From: Roseateles_B sp041905785
Lineage (GTDB): Bacteria > Pseudomonadota > Gammaproteobacteria > Burkholderiales > Burkholderiaceae_C
Reading direction: 5' to 3'
NCBI GenBank assembly: GCA_041905785.1
Contig: JAYRKJ010000024.1
Coordinates: 1 to 64,000 of the forward strand
DNA: 64,000 nt
Both the position numbers and the translations under genes were made by a program. A model generated the notes under the pieces. That model saw only the letters and a program-made list of their open reading frames with translations. It had not been told where the DNA came from and did no database searches. Positions 16,742 through 25,473 of this stretch are shown piece by piece; position 1 is the stretch's first letter, and the number at the start of each line of letters is the position of its first letter.

Positions 16742-18231
16742 GGCCGGGCTCCCGGGGCGGCGCTGGCAGGCGCCGGCTGGAGGGCGACGATGACGTAGTC
16801 GTCGCCGCGCTGCGTGAAGCTGAACCGGACCGACTGCCCCGGCTTCAAGCCCGCCGACAAGCCCGGGTCCGCCAGCTTGAAGCCCATGGTCATGGCCGGC
16901 CAGTGCAACGCGGGGATGGCTTCGTGGGCCAGCGTCAACTCACCCTGCCCCAACTCCGTGATGCGCCCCAGCGCACGGTAGCTCACCGCATGAGCCACAT
17001 CGGCAGACGGCGCAGCGCTGGCCGCCTGGAGCGGCAGCGGCAGCACGCCGCGCAGGCTGGCCTCTGAGTCGATGAGGAACTGGGCCGAGGCGACGAGCTC
17101 CTGACCCGCCTCCAGACCGGCGGTGATGGTCAGGACGTCGTCCAGCTCCTGCCCCAGCTGCACCTCGACCGGCCGGAATCGCCCCGGCGCCTCGACCACG
17201 TAGGCCAAGGCGCGGCGGCCCGTGCGTATCACCGCCTCGCTGGGCACCAGCAGCTCGGTGTGCCGGGGCCCCAGCAAACGGGCCTGGCCGGACATGCCCG
17301 CCTTCAGCCGCCCGCCGGGATTGGGCAGCTCCAGGCGCAGCCGCAGGGTCCGCGTCTCGCCGCTGGCCTCGGGCAGCACGGCCGCCACCCGGGCCTTGAA
17401 CACCTCGGCGCCCAGCGCCGGCAGGTGCAGCTCGGCCGCCTGGCCGACACCGACATGGCCGGCCTGCGCCTCGGGCACCGCCACCTCGAACCACATCGAG
17501 CCCAGGCCATTGATGCGCGCCAGGCTCATGCCGGCGGACACCGCCATGCCCTGCCGAACCATCAGCTCGGCCAACAGCCCGCCTCGCGGCGCGAGCACGG
17601 TGTGTCGAGCCTGCACCTGGCCGCTGCGCTCCACCGCGACCACCACGGCCTCCGGCATGCCCAGCAGCAGCAGGCGCTGGCGCGCCGCGTCGCTCAGTGC
17701 CGTGTCATGGAGTGCCCGGACCGCCAGGTACTCGCGCTGGGCCGCCACCCATTCGGGCAGCAGCAGCTCGACCAGCGGCGCGCCGTCCGCGACGACATCG
17801 CCGCTCGCATGGGCGTAGACCTTCTCGACGAAACCGCCGCTGCGCGCCTGCACGAGGCTCTGCTCACGCTCGTTCAGCTGCACGATGCCGGGAGCCAGCA
17901 CCTGCGCCGCCACCTCGCGCCGCTCCGCCCGGACCGTGCGCAACCCCAGAGCCTGCACCGTGCCCGGGCTCAACTGCAGGCCAGAGCCCCCGGCATCCAC
18001 CTCGTCCGCGTATTTGGGCTGCAGCTGCATGTCCATGTAGGGCGACTTGCCGGGCTTGTCGAACTTCTGACCCGGCACCATGGGGTCGTACCAGTACAGC
18101 ACCTTGCGCTGGGCCTCGGCCGGCGCCGGCTGCAAGGCCGACGGGGCGCCCAGCCAGCGCGCAGCGGACCAGCCCAGCCCCGCCCCCAGGACCAGCAGGA
18201 ACAGGCCGAGGGCCCATGTCTTGGATCGCAT
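16738..18231 (-). CDS. cusB: Copper efflux RND periplasmic adaptor (CusB) with fused metal-binding domains
   Basis: A 497-residue membrane-fusion protein. The N-terminal membrane anchor is followed by a heavy-metal-binding domain (YWYDPMVPGQKFDKPGKS, with PYMDMQL after it). Then come the barrel-sandwich and beta-barrel adaptor domains, and a C-terminal CusF-like domain at about residues 420-490 with HEAIPALHWPAMTMGFKL, where W and MxM match the Cu(I) site of CusF. CusF is usually a separate protein; here a copy is fused to CusB and another is free (20505-20912). Ribosome site GAGGAG; 3 bases after the TolC-family gene and overlapping cusA. Confidence 0.93.
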   Translation of the reverse strand: MRSKTWALGLFLLVLGAGLGWSAARWLGAPSALQPAPAEAQRKVLYWYDPMVPGQKFDKPGKSPYMDMQLQPKYADEVDAGGSGLQLSPGTVQALGLRTVRAERREVAAQVLAPGIVQLNEREQSLVQARSGGFVEKVYAHASGDVVADGAPLVELLLPEWVAAQREYLAVRALHDTALSDAARQRLLLLGMPEAVVVAVERSGQVQARHTVLAPRGGLLAELMVRQGMAVSAGMSLARINGLGSMWFEVAVPEAQAGHVGVGQAAELHLPALGAEVFKARVAAVLPEASGETRTLRLRLELPNPGGRLKAGMSGQARLLGPRHTELLVPSEAVIRTGRRALAYVVEAPGRFRPVEVQLGQELDDVLTITAGLEAGQELVASAQFLIDSEASLRGVLPLPLQAASAAPSADVAHAVSYRALGRITELGQGELTLAHEAIPALHWPAMTMGFKLADPGLSAGLKPGQSVRFSFTQRGDDYVIVALQPAPASAAPGARP

Positions 18232-18234
18232 CGC

Positions 18235-19512
18235 TCACTCCTCGATCAACGCACTCAGGCGGACACGCAGCAAGGTCTGCTGCGACTGCAGCTCGACTTC
18301 GCGCAGGCGCAGCTCCAGCAGCTGCATGCGTGCGGCGAGCACGGCGCTCAGCTCCGCCTTGCCGGACTGGTAGCCGCTCAGGGCCAGGTCCAGCCGCTGC
18401 TGCGCCAGGCCCAGGCCTTCCGACCTGAGGCGCTCGAGCTGGCGGTCCAGGGACTGGTGCTGCGCCAGCTCTTCGTCCAGTGTCTGTCTGTGCTGCCGCT
18501 CGGCCTCCTCCTGCTCCAGCGCCATGCGATCCGCCTCGCGCTGCCGCGCGGTGATCGCGGGCTGCTGGCGACGCTCCTTCTGCCAGGGCAGATCGAAACT
18601 GAGCTGGAAGGAGACCATGTCGCCCCACTGGCGGCCACGCCGGCTGTAGGCGATCTCCCAGGCCCAGTCGCCGCGCGACTCGGCCTGGGCCTCGCGCAAC
18701 TCAGCGCTTGCCATGTGCCGTGCGGCTGGATAGGGCGCCAGCTCGGCGTGCTGGTGCAAGCGGGCGCGCAGCACCTCGGCTTGCGGCGGCGGCAAGTGCA
18801 GCTCGCCGTCCAGCGGCTCGTCGCCCCGTGCGCCGATCATGCGGCGCAGCGCCGCACGCGCCATCTGCGCATCCCGTTGCAGCTCGTCCATCCTGTCGGC
18901 CAGGCCCAGCGCCTCCTGACGCGCCATCAGCAGCTCCGCGGCGCCGGCCGTGCCGCCGGCGATGCGGGCCGGCAGCGTCTGCTGCAGGCGCTGGTTCTCC
19001 TGCAGCTGGGCCTGCAGGATGGCGCGACGCTGCGCTACCGTCTGCACGCTCAGCCAGGCGGTCTGCAAGGCCTGGCGCAGTTGCAGACGCTGCACCACGA
19101 GCAGGGCGCGCGCGCGGTCGGCGCGGGCCTGGGCAGCCTCGGCTCGCGCAGCGCGTTTGGCGGCATTGGGCACGTCCTGCATCAGCGCGATGCGCTGCAT
19201 GGTCATGAAGTCGCGCGTCAGGCTCCAGCGGTCCGCGCCGCTGGTGGGCAGGTTCTCCACGCCCAGCGACAGGCGGGGGTCGGGCAGCGCGGCCGCAGCA
19301 CCGCGGGCAGCCTCCGCACCGTCAACGCTGGCCTGCTGGGCCTGCAGGGCGGGACTGTGCTGCTCGGCGAGCCGCAGCGCCTCGGCATAGTCCAAGGCGC
19401 AGGCCGGGGCCGCCAGGCCCGCGAGCAAAGCAAGCGCCGGCAAAGACGGCCAGGGAGCCGCACCGGCAATGGCCGGACGCCACCGCGCGCGGGCAAGGAG
19501 AGGGATGGGCAT
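18235..19512 (-). CDS. TolC-family outer-membrane factor of the Cus pump (CusC-like)
   Basis: A 425-residue exported protein with signal peptide (LPALALLAGLAAPACA) and two TolC-type repeats rich in Ala, Gln and Arg coiled-coil (for example LRLAEQHSPALQAQQASVDG and LALSGYQSGKAELSAVLAAR). It forms the outer-membrane exit duct. The mature sequence shows no lipobox. The start at 19512 has GAGGAT upstream and the signal peptide follows directly. It is the first gene of the tight pump unit, upstream of cusB and cusA. Confidence 0.88.
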   Translation of the reverse strand: MPIPLLARARWRPAIAGAAPWPSLPALALLAGLAAPACALDYAEALRLAEQHSPALQAQQASVDGAEAARGAAAALPDPRLSLGVENLPTSGADRWSLTRDFMTMQRIALMQDVPNAAKRAARAEAAQARADRARALLVVQRLQLRQALQTAWLSVQTVAQRRAILQAQLQENQRLQQTLPARIAGGTAGAAELLMARQEALGLADRMDELQRDAQMARAALRRMIGARGDEPLDGELHLPPPQAEVLRARLHQHAELAPYPAARHMASAELREAQAESRGDWAWEIAYSRRGRQWGDMVSFQLSFDLPWQKERRQQPAITARQREADRMALEQEEAERQHRQTLDEELAQHQSLDRQLERLRSEGLGLAQQRLDLALSGYQSGKAELSAVLAARMQLLELRLREVELQSQQTLLRVRLSALIEE

Positions 19513-19581
19513 GGTGATCCTCGAAATCAAGCCAGGGACGGACGCCGGCCGCGCCCCGTGCGCGGCGGCGATCACCCCGGC

Positions 19582-19989
19582 TCAATGCCTGAGGACCAGC
19601 AGCGAGAGGTACAAGGGCGGACCGCCCGGCGGACGGAGTGAGGCCTCCGCCCGCGCGCAGCCGCGCGCATCCGGCAGCCGCATGCGGGCCGGCTCCAGCA
19701 GGCCCATCAGCAGACACAGCGCGGCGGGATTGGGTTCCAGGTCCGGCACCGCAGACAGCGCCCTGCCCTGGGCATCCTTGACGCAATGGGCCTTGCACAG
19801 CTGGGGCTGGTCCGCGTCCATGGCGGCGGGCATGCTTTCACAGTCCGGCATCGAAAAGACCATGGCCGGCGGCTGCCCGGCCGCCTGCAGTTGCGGGCAG
19901 GCGTAGGCCGCCGTGGCCAGCTGCATGAACAGCAGGGCCAGCGTCAGGCCTGAGGCGATCCAGCGACGAAGGCGCTTGGTGAGGGGCAT
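19582..19989 (-). CDS. Exported Cys/Met-containing protein of the copper locus, unknown function
   Basis: A 135-residue exported protein. The signal peptide (about residues 8-30, ending ATAAYACPQ) is followed by a short region with MPDCESMPAAMDAD, then LCKAHCVKDAQ, and a hydrophobic end PPLYLSLLVLRH. The Cys/Met/His content and position between DUF2789 and the pump genes suggest periplasmic copper binding or sensing; no named family is recognised with certainty. ATG at 19989 is chosen because the signal peptide starts there. The ribosome site is weak. Confidence 0.65.
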   Translation of the reverse strand: MPLTKRLRRWIASGLTLALLFMQLATAAYACPQLQAAGQPPAMVFSMPDCESMPAAMDADQPQLCKAHCVKDAQGRALSAVPDLEPNPAALCLLMGLLEPARMRLPDARGCARAEASLRPPGGPPLYLSLLVLRH

Positions 19990-20033
19990 GGCGTCAAGAA
20001 TAGGCGCGACCGAAGCGGCGGGCTTGTCGTGGA

Positions 20034-20282
20034 TCAACCCTGGACGTAGGGCCGGCGCAAGGCCGCATTGAGCTGGTCGACGACCTCCGCCCAGTCCGCG
20101 TCCTCCAGCAGCACTTCCTTGATAAGGCTGGCCTGCGCCGGGCTCCAGAACGAAGCGTCCGCCACGGAAATATGGGGCGCCAGCGGCGCATGGCTGCGCA
20201 GAAACTGGGCAATGCCGGCGTCATCCGCCGGCAGGCCCAGTTGCTTGAACAGTTCGGAGAACCTGTGAAACGACGTTTCCAT
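20034..20282 (-). CDS. DUF2789 family small protein
   Basis: An 82-residue soluble acidic protein starting METSFHRFSELFKQLGLP, with SHAPLAPHISVADASFWSPAQA, the signature of DUF2789 (function unknown). A GGAG ribosome site lies about 8 bases upstream of ATG 20282. Its presence inside the copper locus may be incidental. Confidence 0.8.
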   Translation of the reverse strand: METSFHRFSELFKQLGLPADDAGIAQFLRSHAPLAPHISVADASFWSPAQASLIKEVLLEDADWAEVVDQLNAALRRPYVQG

Positions 20283-20449
20283 TGCTCATGCTCCATCAAC
20301 GCAGGGCAGTCACCGTGCAGCTGCAGCCCGTGTACCGCTGGCAGGATCGGCGTTTGAATCGCCAAGTCCTGCCAGACCCTGCAACAACCAAGCCTGCCGC
20401 TGGATCACCCGTTCGTCAACCGCCTCCCGCAGGCACCGAAGGGCCTTGG

Positions 20450-20497
20450 CAGTCCTTGAGGCAGTCCTTGAGGCAGTCCTTGAGGCAAGCCTTGTGG
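20450..20497. repeat. 12-bp tandem repeat between the DUF2789 and cusF genes
   Basis: Three exact copies of CAGTCCTTGAGG followed by one degenerate copy, directly after the cusF stop codon. No function is visible. Confidence 0.7.
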
Positions 20498-20504
20498 CGC
20501 GGTC

Positions 20505-20912
20505 TCAGCGGCCGGCAGGCAGGATCTCCGTCACCACGAGGCTGGCGCCCCTGCGCTCGACCCTGAAGCGAATCTTGTCGCCCGCCTTGAGCTGTTCGAG
20601 CATGGCCGCTTCCTTGACGGCGAACACCATGGTCATGCCCGGCATGTCCAGGTTCCTGATCTCACCGTGCTTGATGGTGAGCTTGCGCATGTCCTTGTCC
20701 ACCTTGCGGACTTCGCCCTCGCTCAGGTCCTGGGCCGGCGCGGACGCGCCGGGGCCCTGCGTCTTGCCAGGGTCCGTGGCCTGCGCATGGGCCGGGATGG
20801 CGGCGGCGGTGATCAGCGCGGTCAGGGCGGTCAGCGCGTTCAGGGCGTTCAGGGCGTTCAGGGCGTTCAGGGCGTTCAGGGCGTTCAGGGCCAGCGTCTT
20901 GATTGCATGCAT
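20505..20912 (-). CDS. CusF-like periplasmic copper chaperone with repeat-built signal peptide
   Basis: A 135-residue exported protein. The mature domain contains KHGEIRNLDMPGMTMVF, which aligns with the Cu(I) site of CusF (His, then Met-x-Met). The Trp that caps copper in E. coli CusF (W-x-x-M-x-M) is replaced by Met (DMPGMTM). The signal peptide is odd: its hydrophobic core is LNA repeated, encoded by six tandem copies of a 9-bp unit. Start ATG 20912 has GAGGAA upstream; longer in-frame starts at 20942 and 20957 have none. It probably hands periplasmic Cu(I) to CusB. Confidence 0.85.
   Translation of the reverse strand: MHAIKTLALNALNALNALNALNALNALTALTALITAAAIPAHAQATDPGKTQGPGASAPAQDLSEGEVRKVDKDMRKLTIKHGEIRNLDMPGMTMVFAVKEAAMLEQLKAGDKIRFRVERRGASLVVTEILPAGR
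20836..20889. repeat. 9-bp tandem repeat x6 inside the CusF signal peptide
   Basis: Six exact GCGTTCAGG units, with a diverged seventh on the left, encode Leu-Asn-Ala on the minus strand. Each unit gained or lost changes the hydrophobic core by three residues without a frameshift. Confidence 0.9.
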
Positions 20913-21060
20913 GGTGTGGTTCCTCAATGGTTGCTTGGTCATGCCCGATGCATGCACTGCATCGGCTCAGGGCTTGTGCTCGGTGCGGGTGCCATAGCCC
21001 GCACGATCGTCTGGCTCATCCGGCGAAGCCTGCACCTCACGGTGCCGCCCCTTCTCGGAC

Positions 21061-21090
21061 TGGCATTGCCTGGCATTGCCTGGCATTGCG
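21061..21090. repeat. 10-bp tandem repeat x3
   Basis: TGGCATTGCC repeated three times (last base of the third copy changed), in the gap between the multicopper oxidase stop and the cusF start. Confidence 0.75.
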
Positions 21091-21101
21091 TGGCCAAGGC
21101 C

Positions 21102-22508
21102 TCAGTGGCCCGCATGCCCGCCAGGCTTGCGCACGGTCAGTTCGACGGGCTGTCCCGGCTGCCCGGCCTGCAGGGGTTGGACCTCGGCGTTCGCGCGCGC
21201 AGGCGCGGGCAAGGCGCCGGTCCAGGGGTAGGCCACGGTGCCCTGGGGATGGCGGTACCAGCCCGGGTCGCCGTAGTCGCCCGGTTTCTGGTCCTTGCGC
21301 ACCTTGAGGATGGAGAACATGCCGCCCATCTCCACGCCACCGAAGGGGCCGTCACCCGTCATCATGGGCAGGGTGTTGTCGGGCAGGGGCATCTGCATGC
21401 TGCCCATCTCGGCCATGCCGGCTTCGCCCATGGCCATGTAGTCGGGGACCAGCCTGGCCAGCTTTTCGGCGAGGTCGCGCTGCGGCACGCCGATCATCGT
21501 CGGCACCTGGTGGCCCATGGCGTTCATGGTGTGGTGGCTCTTGTGGCAGTGGAAGGCCCAGTCGCCTTCCTCGTCCGCGATGAACTCGACCTGCCGCATC
21601 TGGCCGACGGCGATGTCCGTCGTCACTTCCGGCCAGCGTCCGCCCTTGGGCGTGGGCCCGCCATCGGTGCCGGTGACGGTGAACTCGTGGCCGTGCAGAT
21701 GGATGGGGTGGTTGGTCATGGTGAGGTTGCCCACGCGGATGCGCACCTTGTCGTTCTTGCGCACGTTCAGCGTGTCGATGCCGGGAAAGACGCGGCTGTT
21801 CCAGCACCAGAGGTTGAAGTCCAGCATGGTCATGATGCGCGGCGTGGCCGAGCCGGGATCGATGTCGAAGGCATTGAGCAGAAAGCAGAAGTCGCGGTCC
21901 ACCTCGTCGATCAGCGGATGGCGGCCCTTGGGGTGGGTGATCCACAGGCCCATCATGCCCATGGCCATCTGCGTCATCTCGTCTGCATGGGGGTGGTACA
22001 TGAAGCTGCCGGGGCGGCGGGCCACGAACTCGTAGACATAGGTCTGGCCCGGCTGGATCGCCTTCTGCGTCAGGCCGGAGACGCCGTCCATGCCGTTGGG
22101 CAGGCGCTGGCCGTGCCAGTGCACGCTGGTGTGCTCGGGCAGGCGGTTGGTGACGAAGACGCGCACGCGGTCCCCTTCCACCACCTCGATGGTGGGCCCG
22201 GGAGACTGGCCGTTGTAGCCCCACAGCCGGGCCGTCATGCCCGGTGCGAGCTCGCGCGTCACGGGCTCGGCCACCAGGTGGAACTCCTTGACGCCCTGGT
22301 TCATGCGGAAGGGCAAGGTCCAGCCGTTGAGCGTCACCACGGGGCGATAGGGGCGACCGCCGGCGGGCTGCAGCGGCGGCATGGTGTCGGGGCGGGTCTG
22401 CTGCACGGCTTCGGGCAGCGCGGCCAGCGCCACCCGGCTGACGGAGGCGGCGGACACCGCGGCCGTCAGGGCGCTGGCGCCGCGGAAGAAACTGCGTCGG
22501 GAAAACAT
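21102..22508 (-). CDS. Tat-exported multicopper oxidase (copper oxidase, CopA/CueO-like)
   Basis: A 468-residue periplasmic oxidase probably converting Cu(I) to less toxic Cu(II). The N-terminal twin-arginine signal is SRRSFFRGA. All four copper motifs are visible: HWHG, HPHADE, HPIHLHGHEF, and HCHKSHH with a downstream Met-rich segment. The Met-rich region (MAMGEAGMAEMGSMQMPLP, then MMTGDGPFGGVEMGGM) resembles the copper-binding inserts of cuprous oxidases. The His-rich tail ends GGHAGH. Ribosome site AGGACC. The TolC-type lipoprotein gene lies immediately upstream on the same strand, 13 bases away. Confidence 0.92.
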   Translation of the reverse strand: MFSRRSFFRGASALTAAVSAASVSRVALAALPEAVQQTRPDTMPPLQPAGGRPYRPVVTLNGWTLPFRMNQGVKEFHLVAEPVTRELAPGMTARLWGYNGQSPGPTIEVVEGDRVRVFVTNRLPEHTSVHWHGQRLPNGMDGVSGLTQKAIQPGQTYVYEFVARRPGSFMYHPHADEMTQMAMGMMGLWITHPKGRHPLIDEVDRDFCFLLNAFDIDPGSATPRIMTMLDFNLWCWNSRVFPGIDTLNVRKNDKVRIRVGNLTMTNHPIHLHGHEFTVTGTDGGPTPKGGRWPEVTTDIAVGQMRQVEFIADEEGDWAFHCHKSHHTMNAMGHQVPTMIGVPQRDLAEKLARLVPDYMAMGEAGMAEMGSMQMPLPDNTLPMMTGDGPFGGVEMGGMFSILKVRKDQKPGDYGDPGWYRHPQGTVAYPWTGALPAPARANAEVQPLQAGQPGQPVELTVRKPGGHAGH

Positions 22509-22521
22509 GGGGGCGGTCCTT

Positions 22522-23955
22522 TCAATGCGCGGCGGCTGGGCCGGGGATGGCTGCAGCGCTGCGCTCCAGCGGCGCCGGGCCGGGCCGGCCGATCAGGGCC
22601 ATGTCCAGCTCCGCCCTTGCGATCCAGAAATCCCGCAGCGCCTCGATGGAGGCGCTGACCGTGGCGATCTGCGCCCGTGCGTCGGCCAGCAGCTCGAAGA
22701 CGCCGATGAACATGCCGTTGTAGCGAAGCAGGTTCTCCTCCGAGACCCGGCGGGCCAGGGGCAGCACCTCGTCGCGGTAATGCCGGGCCAGCGCATGGGC
22801 GCTGCGATAGCCCTGGTAGGCCTCGCGCACCTCGGAGCGCGCCTCGATGGCGATCTGGACGGCCCGATGGGCATCTTGCAGGTATTGGGCTTGCGCGCGG
22901 GCGACGCGGGCCTCGCCCCAGTCGAAGAGCGGGATCTCGAAGCCGATCTCCGTGCCCGTCTGGCGCGGCGCATCGCTGGCGCTGTGGTGCTTGAGCTCCA
23001 GCTCCAGCACGTTCACGAAGCGCGTCACCTTGCTCAGCCCCAGGCCGGCAGCGCTGGCCTGCAGCTGGGCCTTGGCCGCCTGCAGGTCCAGACGGCTCTG
23101 CAAGGCCTGCTGTTCGACCTCAGGCCGCTCCTCGATGTCCGCAGGCAGCTCGGGCAGTCGGGATGGCAGGTTCAGGTGTGCCTGCCCGCCCTGCAGCCCC
23201 AAGAGACGGACCAGGCGTTCACGGGCGCTGGCAAAAGCGGCTTCGGCCCGCAGCACATTGAGCTGGGCCTCTGCGAGGAAGCCCTGCTCGCGCGCCTGGT
23301 CCAGCGCGCTCCAGTTGCCGGCCCGCCGCATGCGCCGGGCCAGCTCGGCGCCTGCCTCGGCCGCTTCGCGCGCATCGCGCCGATAGCTGGCCGTCTGCCC
23401 GGCCGCCACGGCCAGGAAGAAGGCCTTGCGGGTCTCGGCGGCCAGGCTCAGCATCTCCAGCGCCACGCTGCGCTGCACGGCGGCGTGCCGCTCCTGCCCC
23501 TGCTGGCGACGCAGCGGCAGGCTCAGCAAGGCGCCCAGGTCGAAGCCCAGGCTGCGCTCAATCTCGCGTTCATCGCCCCGCTGGAGCCGGGCAAGGCGCA
23601 GCCCGGGGTTGGGCAGGCGGCTCGCCTGCACCCATTCGGCCTCGGCAATGCCCAGCGACTGGAAGCTGGCCTGCAACCCGCGGTTGTTCAGCAAGGCGAT
23701 CTGCACCGCGCTGTCGGCGCTGAGCGGCTGGCCCAGCAGCTCGGTCACGCGCTGGCCGATGCGCTCCTGCTCCTCGGGGGTGCGCAGCGCCAGCAGCTCG
23801 GCATTCAGCCGCTGCCTGGCCGTGTCTTCAAGGGCGGACATGCCGCCGTCCGGGCTGAGACTGGCGCAAGCGCTCAGCAGCAGCGGGCTCAGGCACAGCA
23901 GCAGGCCGAGCCGGCGCAGCGGGCGGCGGCGCGCGGGAAGGGTCGTGTCTTGCAT
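22522..23955 (-). CDS. TolC-family outer-membrane lipoprotein
   Basis: A 477-residue outer-membrane factor. After a basic N-terminus it has a lipoprotein signal (LLLCLSPLLLSAC, lipobox LSAC) and two TolC-type coiled-coil repeats (QIALLNNRGLQASFQSLG, NLLRYNGMFIGVFELLADAR). It is a second channel in this locus, coupled to the oxidase rather than to the RND pump. Such oxidase-linked OMFs are common in copper islands, but their partner pump is unclear. Start ATG 23955 has GAGG upstream; earlier in-frame ATGs are not supported. Confidence 0.87.
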   Translation of the reverse strand: MQDTTLPARRRPLRRLGLLLCLSPLLLSACASLSPDGGMSALEDTARQRLNAELLALRTPEEQERIGQRVTELLGQPLSADSAVQIALLNNRGLQASFQSLGIAEAEWVQASRLPNPGLRLARLQRGDEREIERSLGFDLGALLSLPLRRQQGQERHAAVQRSVALEMLSLAAETRKAFFLAVAAGQTASYRRDAREAAEAGAELARRMRRAGNWSALDQAREQGFLAEAQLNVLRAEAAFASARERLVRLLGLQGGQAHLNLPSRLPELPADIEERPEVEQQALQSRLDLQAAKAQLQASAAGLGLSKVTRFVNVLELELKHHSASDAPRQTGTEIGFEIPLFDWGEARVARAQAQYLQDAHRAVQIAIEARSEVREAYQGYRSAHALARHYRDEVLPLARRVSEENLLRYNGMFIGVFELLADARAQIATVSASIEALRDFWIARAELDMALIGRPGPAPLERSAAAIPGPAAAH

Positions 23956-24125
23956 GGACACCTCGATCATGAAAATTCGGACGGGCGCGCGCCGGGTCAT
24001 CGAGCGCGGCGAGCGCGTCAGCACATGTCAGCGCATGTCAGCGCACCTGTCTGCACATGTGTCAGCGCTTGCCGGATCCACCGAAAGGCGCCAGGAACGA
24101 CGCTGGTACGGCCGTGCGCGCCAAC

Positions 24126-24542
24126 TCAGGGGCGGGACGACCGGGGAGGTCGCTCCAGGCCGTCAGGCCATACGCGCGGCAGCACGCGCTGCTCGAACGG
24201 AGTCTCGGGCAGCTCCGGGTGCAGCGAGGCCAGCTGGAGGATGGACGGCGGCAGGGCGGCGGCATGGCAGCAGGAGGCGCAGGCGCTGCAGCTGTCGGCG
24301 TGTGTTGATGGCCCCCAGGCGTGACTCGCGGGCTGGCCCTGCGCCCCCCCTTGCGTCGCCTGCACATGCAGCGCGTGGTGATGGGTCGGCACGGCCGCTG
24401 CGGGCTGCAGCCCCGCGACAGCCCGCACGGTCGCGGGAAGATGCGTGGTGGCGCAGGCCAGCGTGCGCTGGGCGGCGTGGCCTTGCAGTGGCAGGGCCAG
24501 CGCCAGCATCCATGCCAATGCGATACGCCAGAAGGTGCTCAT
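24126..24542 (-). CDS. Exported His/Cys-rich protein of the copper locus, unknown function
   Basis: A 138-residue exported protein: signal peptide (IALAWMLALALPLQGHAA), a His-rich stretch (PTHHHALHVQ) and a compact cysteine motif CSACASCCHAAALPPS near residue 90. The pattern signal peptide, HHH, CSACASCC suggests copper binding. Similar small proteins head copper-resistance operons in related bacteria (recollection, not searched). It is the first gene of the minus-strand copper locus. No ribosome site is evident; a TTG two codons upstream is an alternative start. Confidence 0.65.
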   Translation of the reverse strand: MSTFWRIALAWMLALALPLQGHAAQRTLACATTHLPATVRAVAGLQPAAAVPTHHHALHVQATQGGAQGQPASHAWGPSTHADSCSACASCCHAAALPPSILQLASLHPELPETPFEQRVLPRVWPDGLERPPRSSRP

Positions 24543-24727
24543 GTTCAAAAGTGTAAGGTCAGCCGGACCGGCTCCACAGTCCTCGATGGGCCGCCCGCGC
24601 GGACTGTGAGGCTTGCCCCCATGGGAAGGTCAAGCCCGCGCAATGCCACTTCATGTCACCTCACACCACGCCATGCAGGGCCCTGCAAGGTCGCCTGCGG
24701 TGCCGCTGGGCAGCGCCGCCCGGGCGC

Positions 24728-25336
24728 TCAGGCCTTGGCGTACCAGGCTTTCACGCCGGCATGGTCGCGCACGGCGTCATGTATGCCCATCAGGCGCGGA
24801 TAGGCCGCGAAGATGTCAGCCGGGATGTGGTCCACCTTGCCGCCCAGGAACCAGCGCACGGCCATGTGCAGCTTCAGGTCCACCACGTTCAGCTGCTCAC
24901 CGCCGAAGAAGGGCTGCGCCGTGATGTTGCGCTCGGCCGCAGCGGCCCATTGCGGCAGGTAGTTCCCCACCAGGGACTCGCGGACGCGCTTCTTCTCTTC
25001 GGCCTCCATGCGCAGGGTGGGCCCGACCGCGGCGCGCAGGTCTTCCACATGCGCCATCATGGCCTCGTGGCGGGCCGCCTCGAAATCGTCCTGGGGATGC
25101 AGGCCGTGCCGGCGCCCGATCAACACCAGGATGGCGTTGGTCTGGGCCAGCGGAGCGCGGCCCGGGATCTCCAGGATGGGCATGGCGCCGTAGGGCGTGG
25201 ATGGCTTGAGGGCCGGCCAGTCCGCGGAGGGGATGCGCTGATCCTCGAAGTCCACACCTGCCAGGTGCAGGGCCAGGCGGCATTCCTCGCCGCGGCTGAC
25301 CGGGGCGTCGAAGTAGATGAGTTTGGGCTTGTCCAT
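24728..25336 (-). CDS. Glutathione S-transferase family protein
   Basis: A 202-residue cytosolic protein with thioredoxin-like N-domain (KLIYFDAPVSRGEECRLALH, cis-Pro in YGAMPILEI, then LAQTNAILVLIG) and an all-helical C-domain with VVDLKLHMAVRWFLGG. The layout resembles sigma/prostaglandin-D-synthase-type GSTs. The substrate cannot be told. Start 25336 (MDKPKL) is chosen over an upstream ATG because the beta-strand begins immediately. Confidence 0.85.
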   Translation of the reverse strand: MDKPKLIYFDAPVSRGEECRLALHLAGVDFEDQRIPSADWPALKPSTPYGAMPILEIPGRAPLAQTNAILVLIGRRHGLHPQDDFEAARHEAMMAHVEDLRAAVGPTLRMEAEEKKRVRESLVGNYLPQWAAAAERNITAQPFFGGEQLNVVDLKLHMAVRWFLGGKVDHIPADIFAAYPRLMGIHDAVRDHAGVKAWYAKA

Positions 25337-25473
25337 GGACGGGCAGCCTAGCACGCAGGGCGGCGACATGCTGGCGCCGGGGGTTTTGCGGGACGCCTGA
25401 CGGCCGTGGTCCCGGCAGCGCGCAGGGGCTGCGCGGGCCGGCCAGCGAAAGGCAGCGCCCCCCGCAGCACGCC

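Noticed and set aside
12524..16798. 1424-codon open frame on the plus strand
   Set aside because: It is antisense to modA and cusA, which have full family signatures; long antisense frames are common in GC-rich DNA. Its translation is His/Arg/Gln-rich with no motif.
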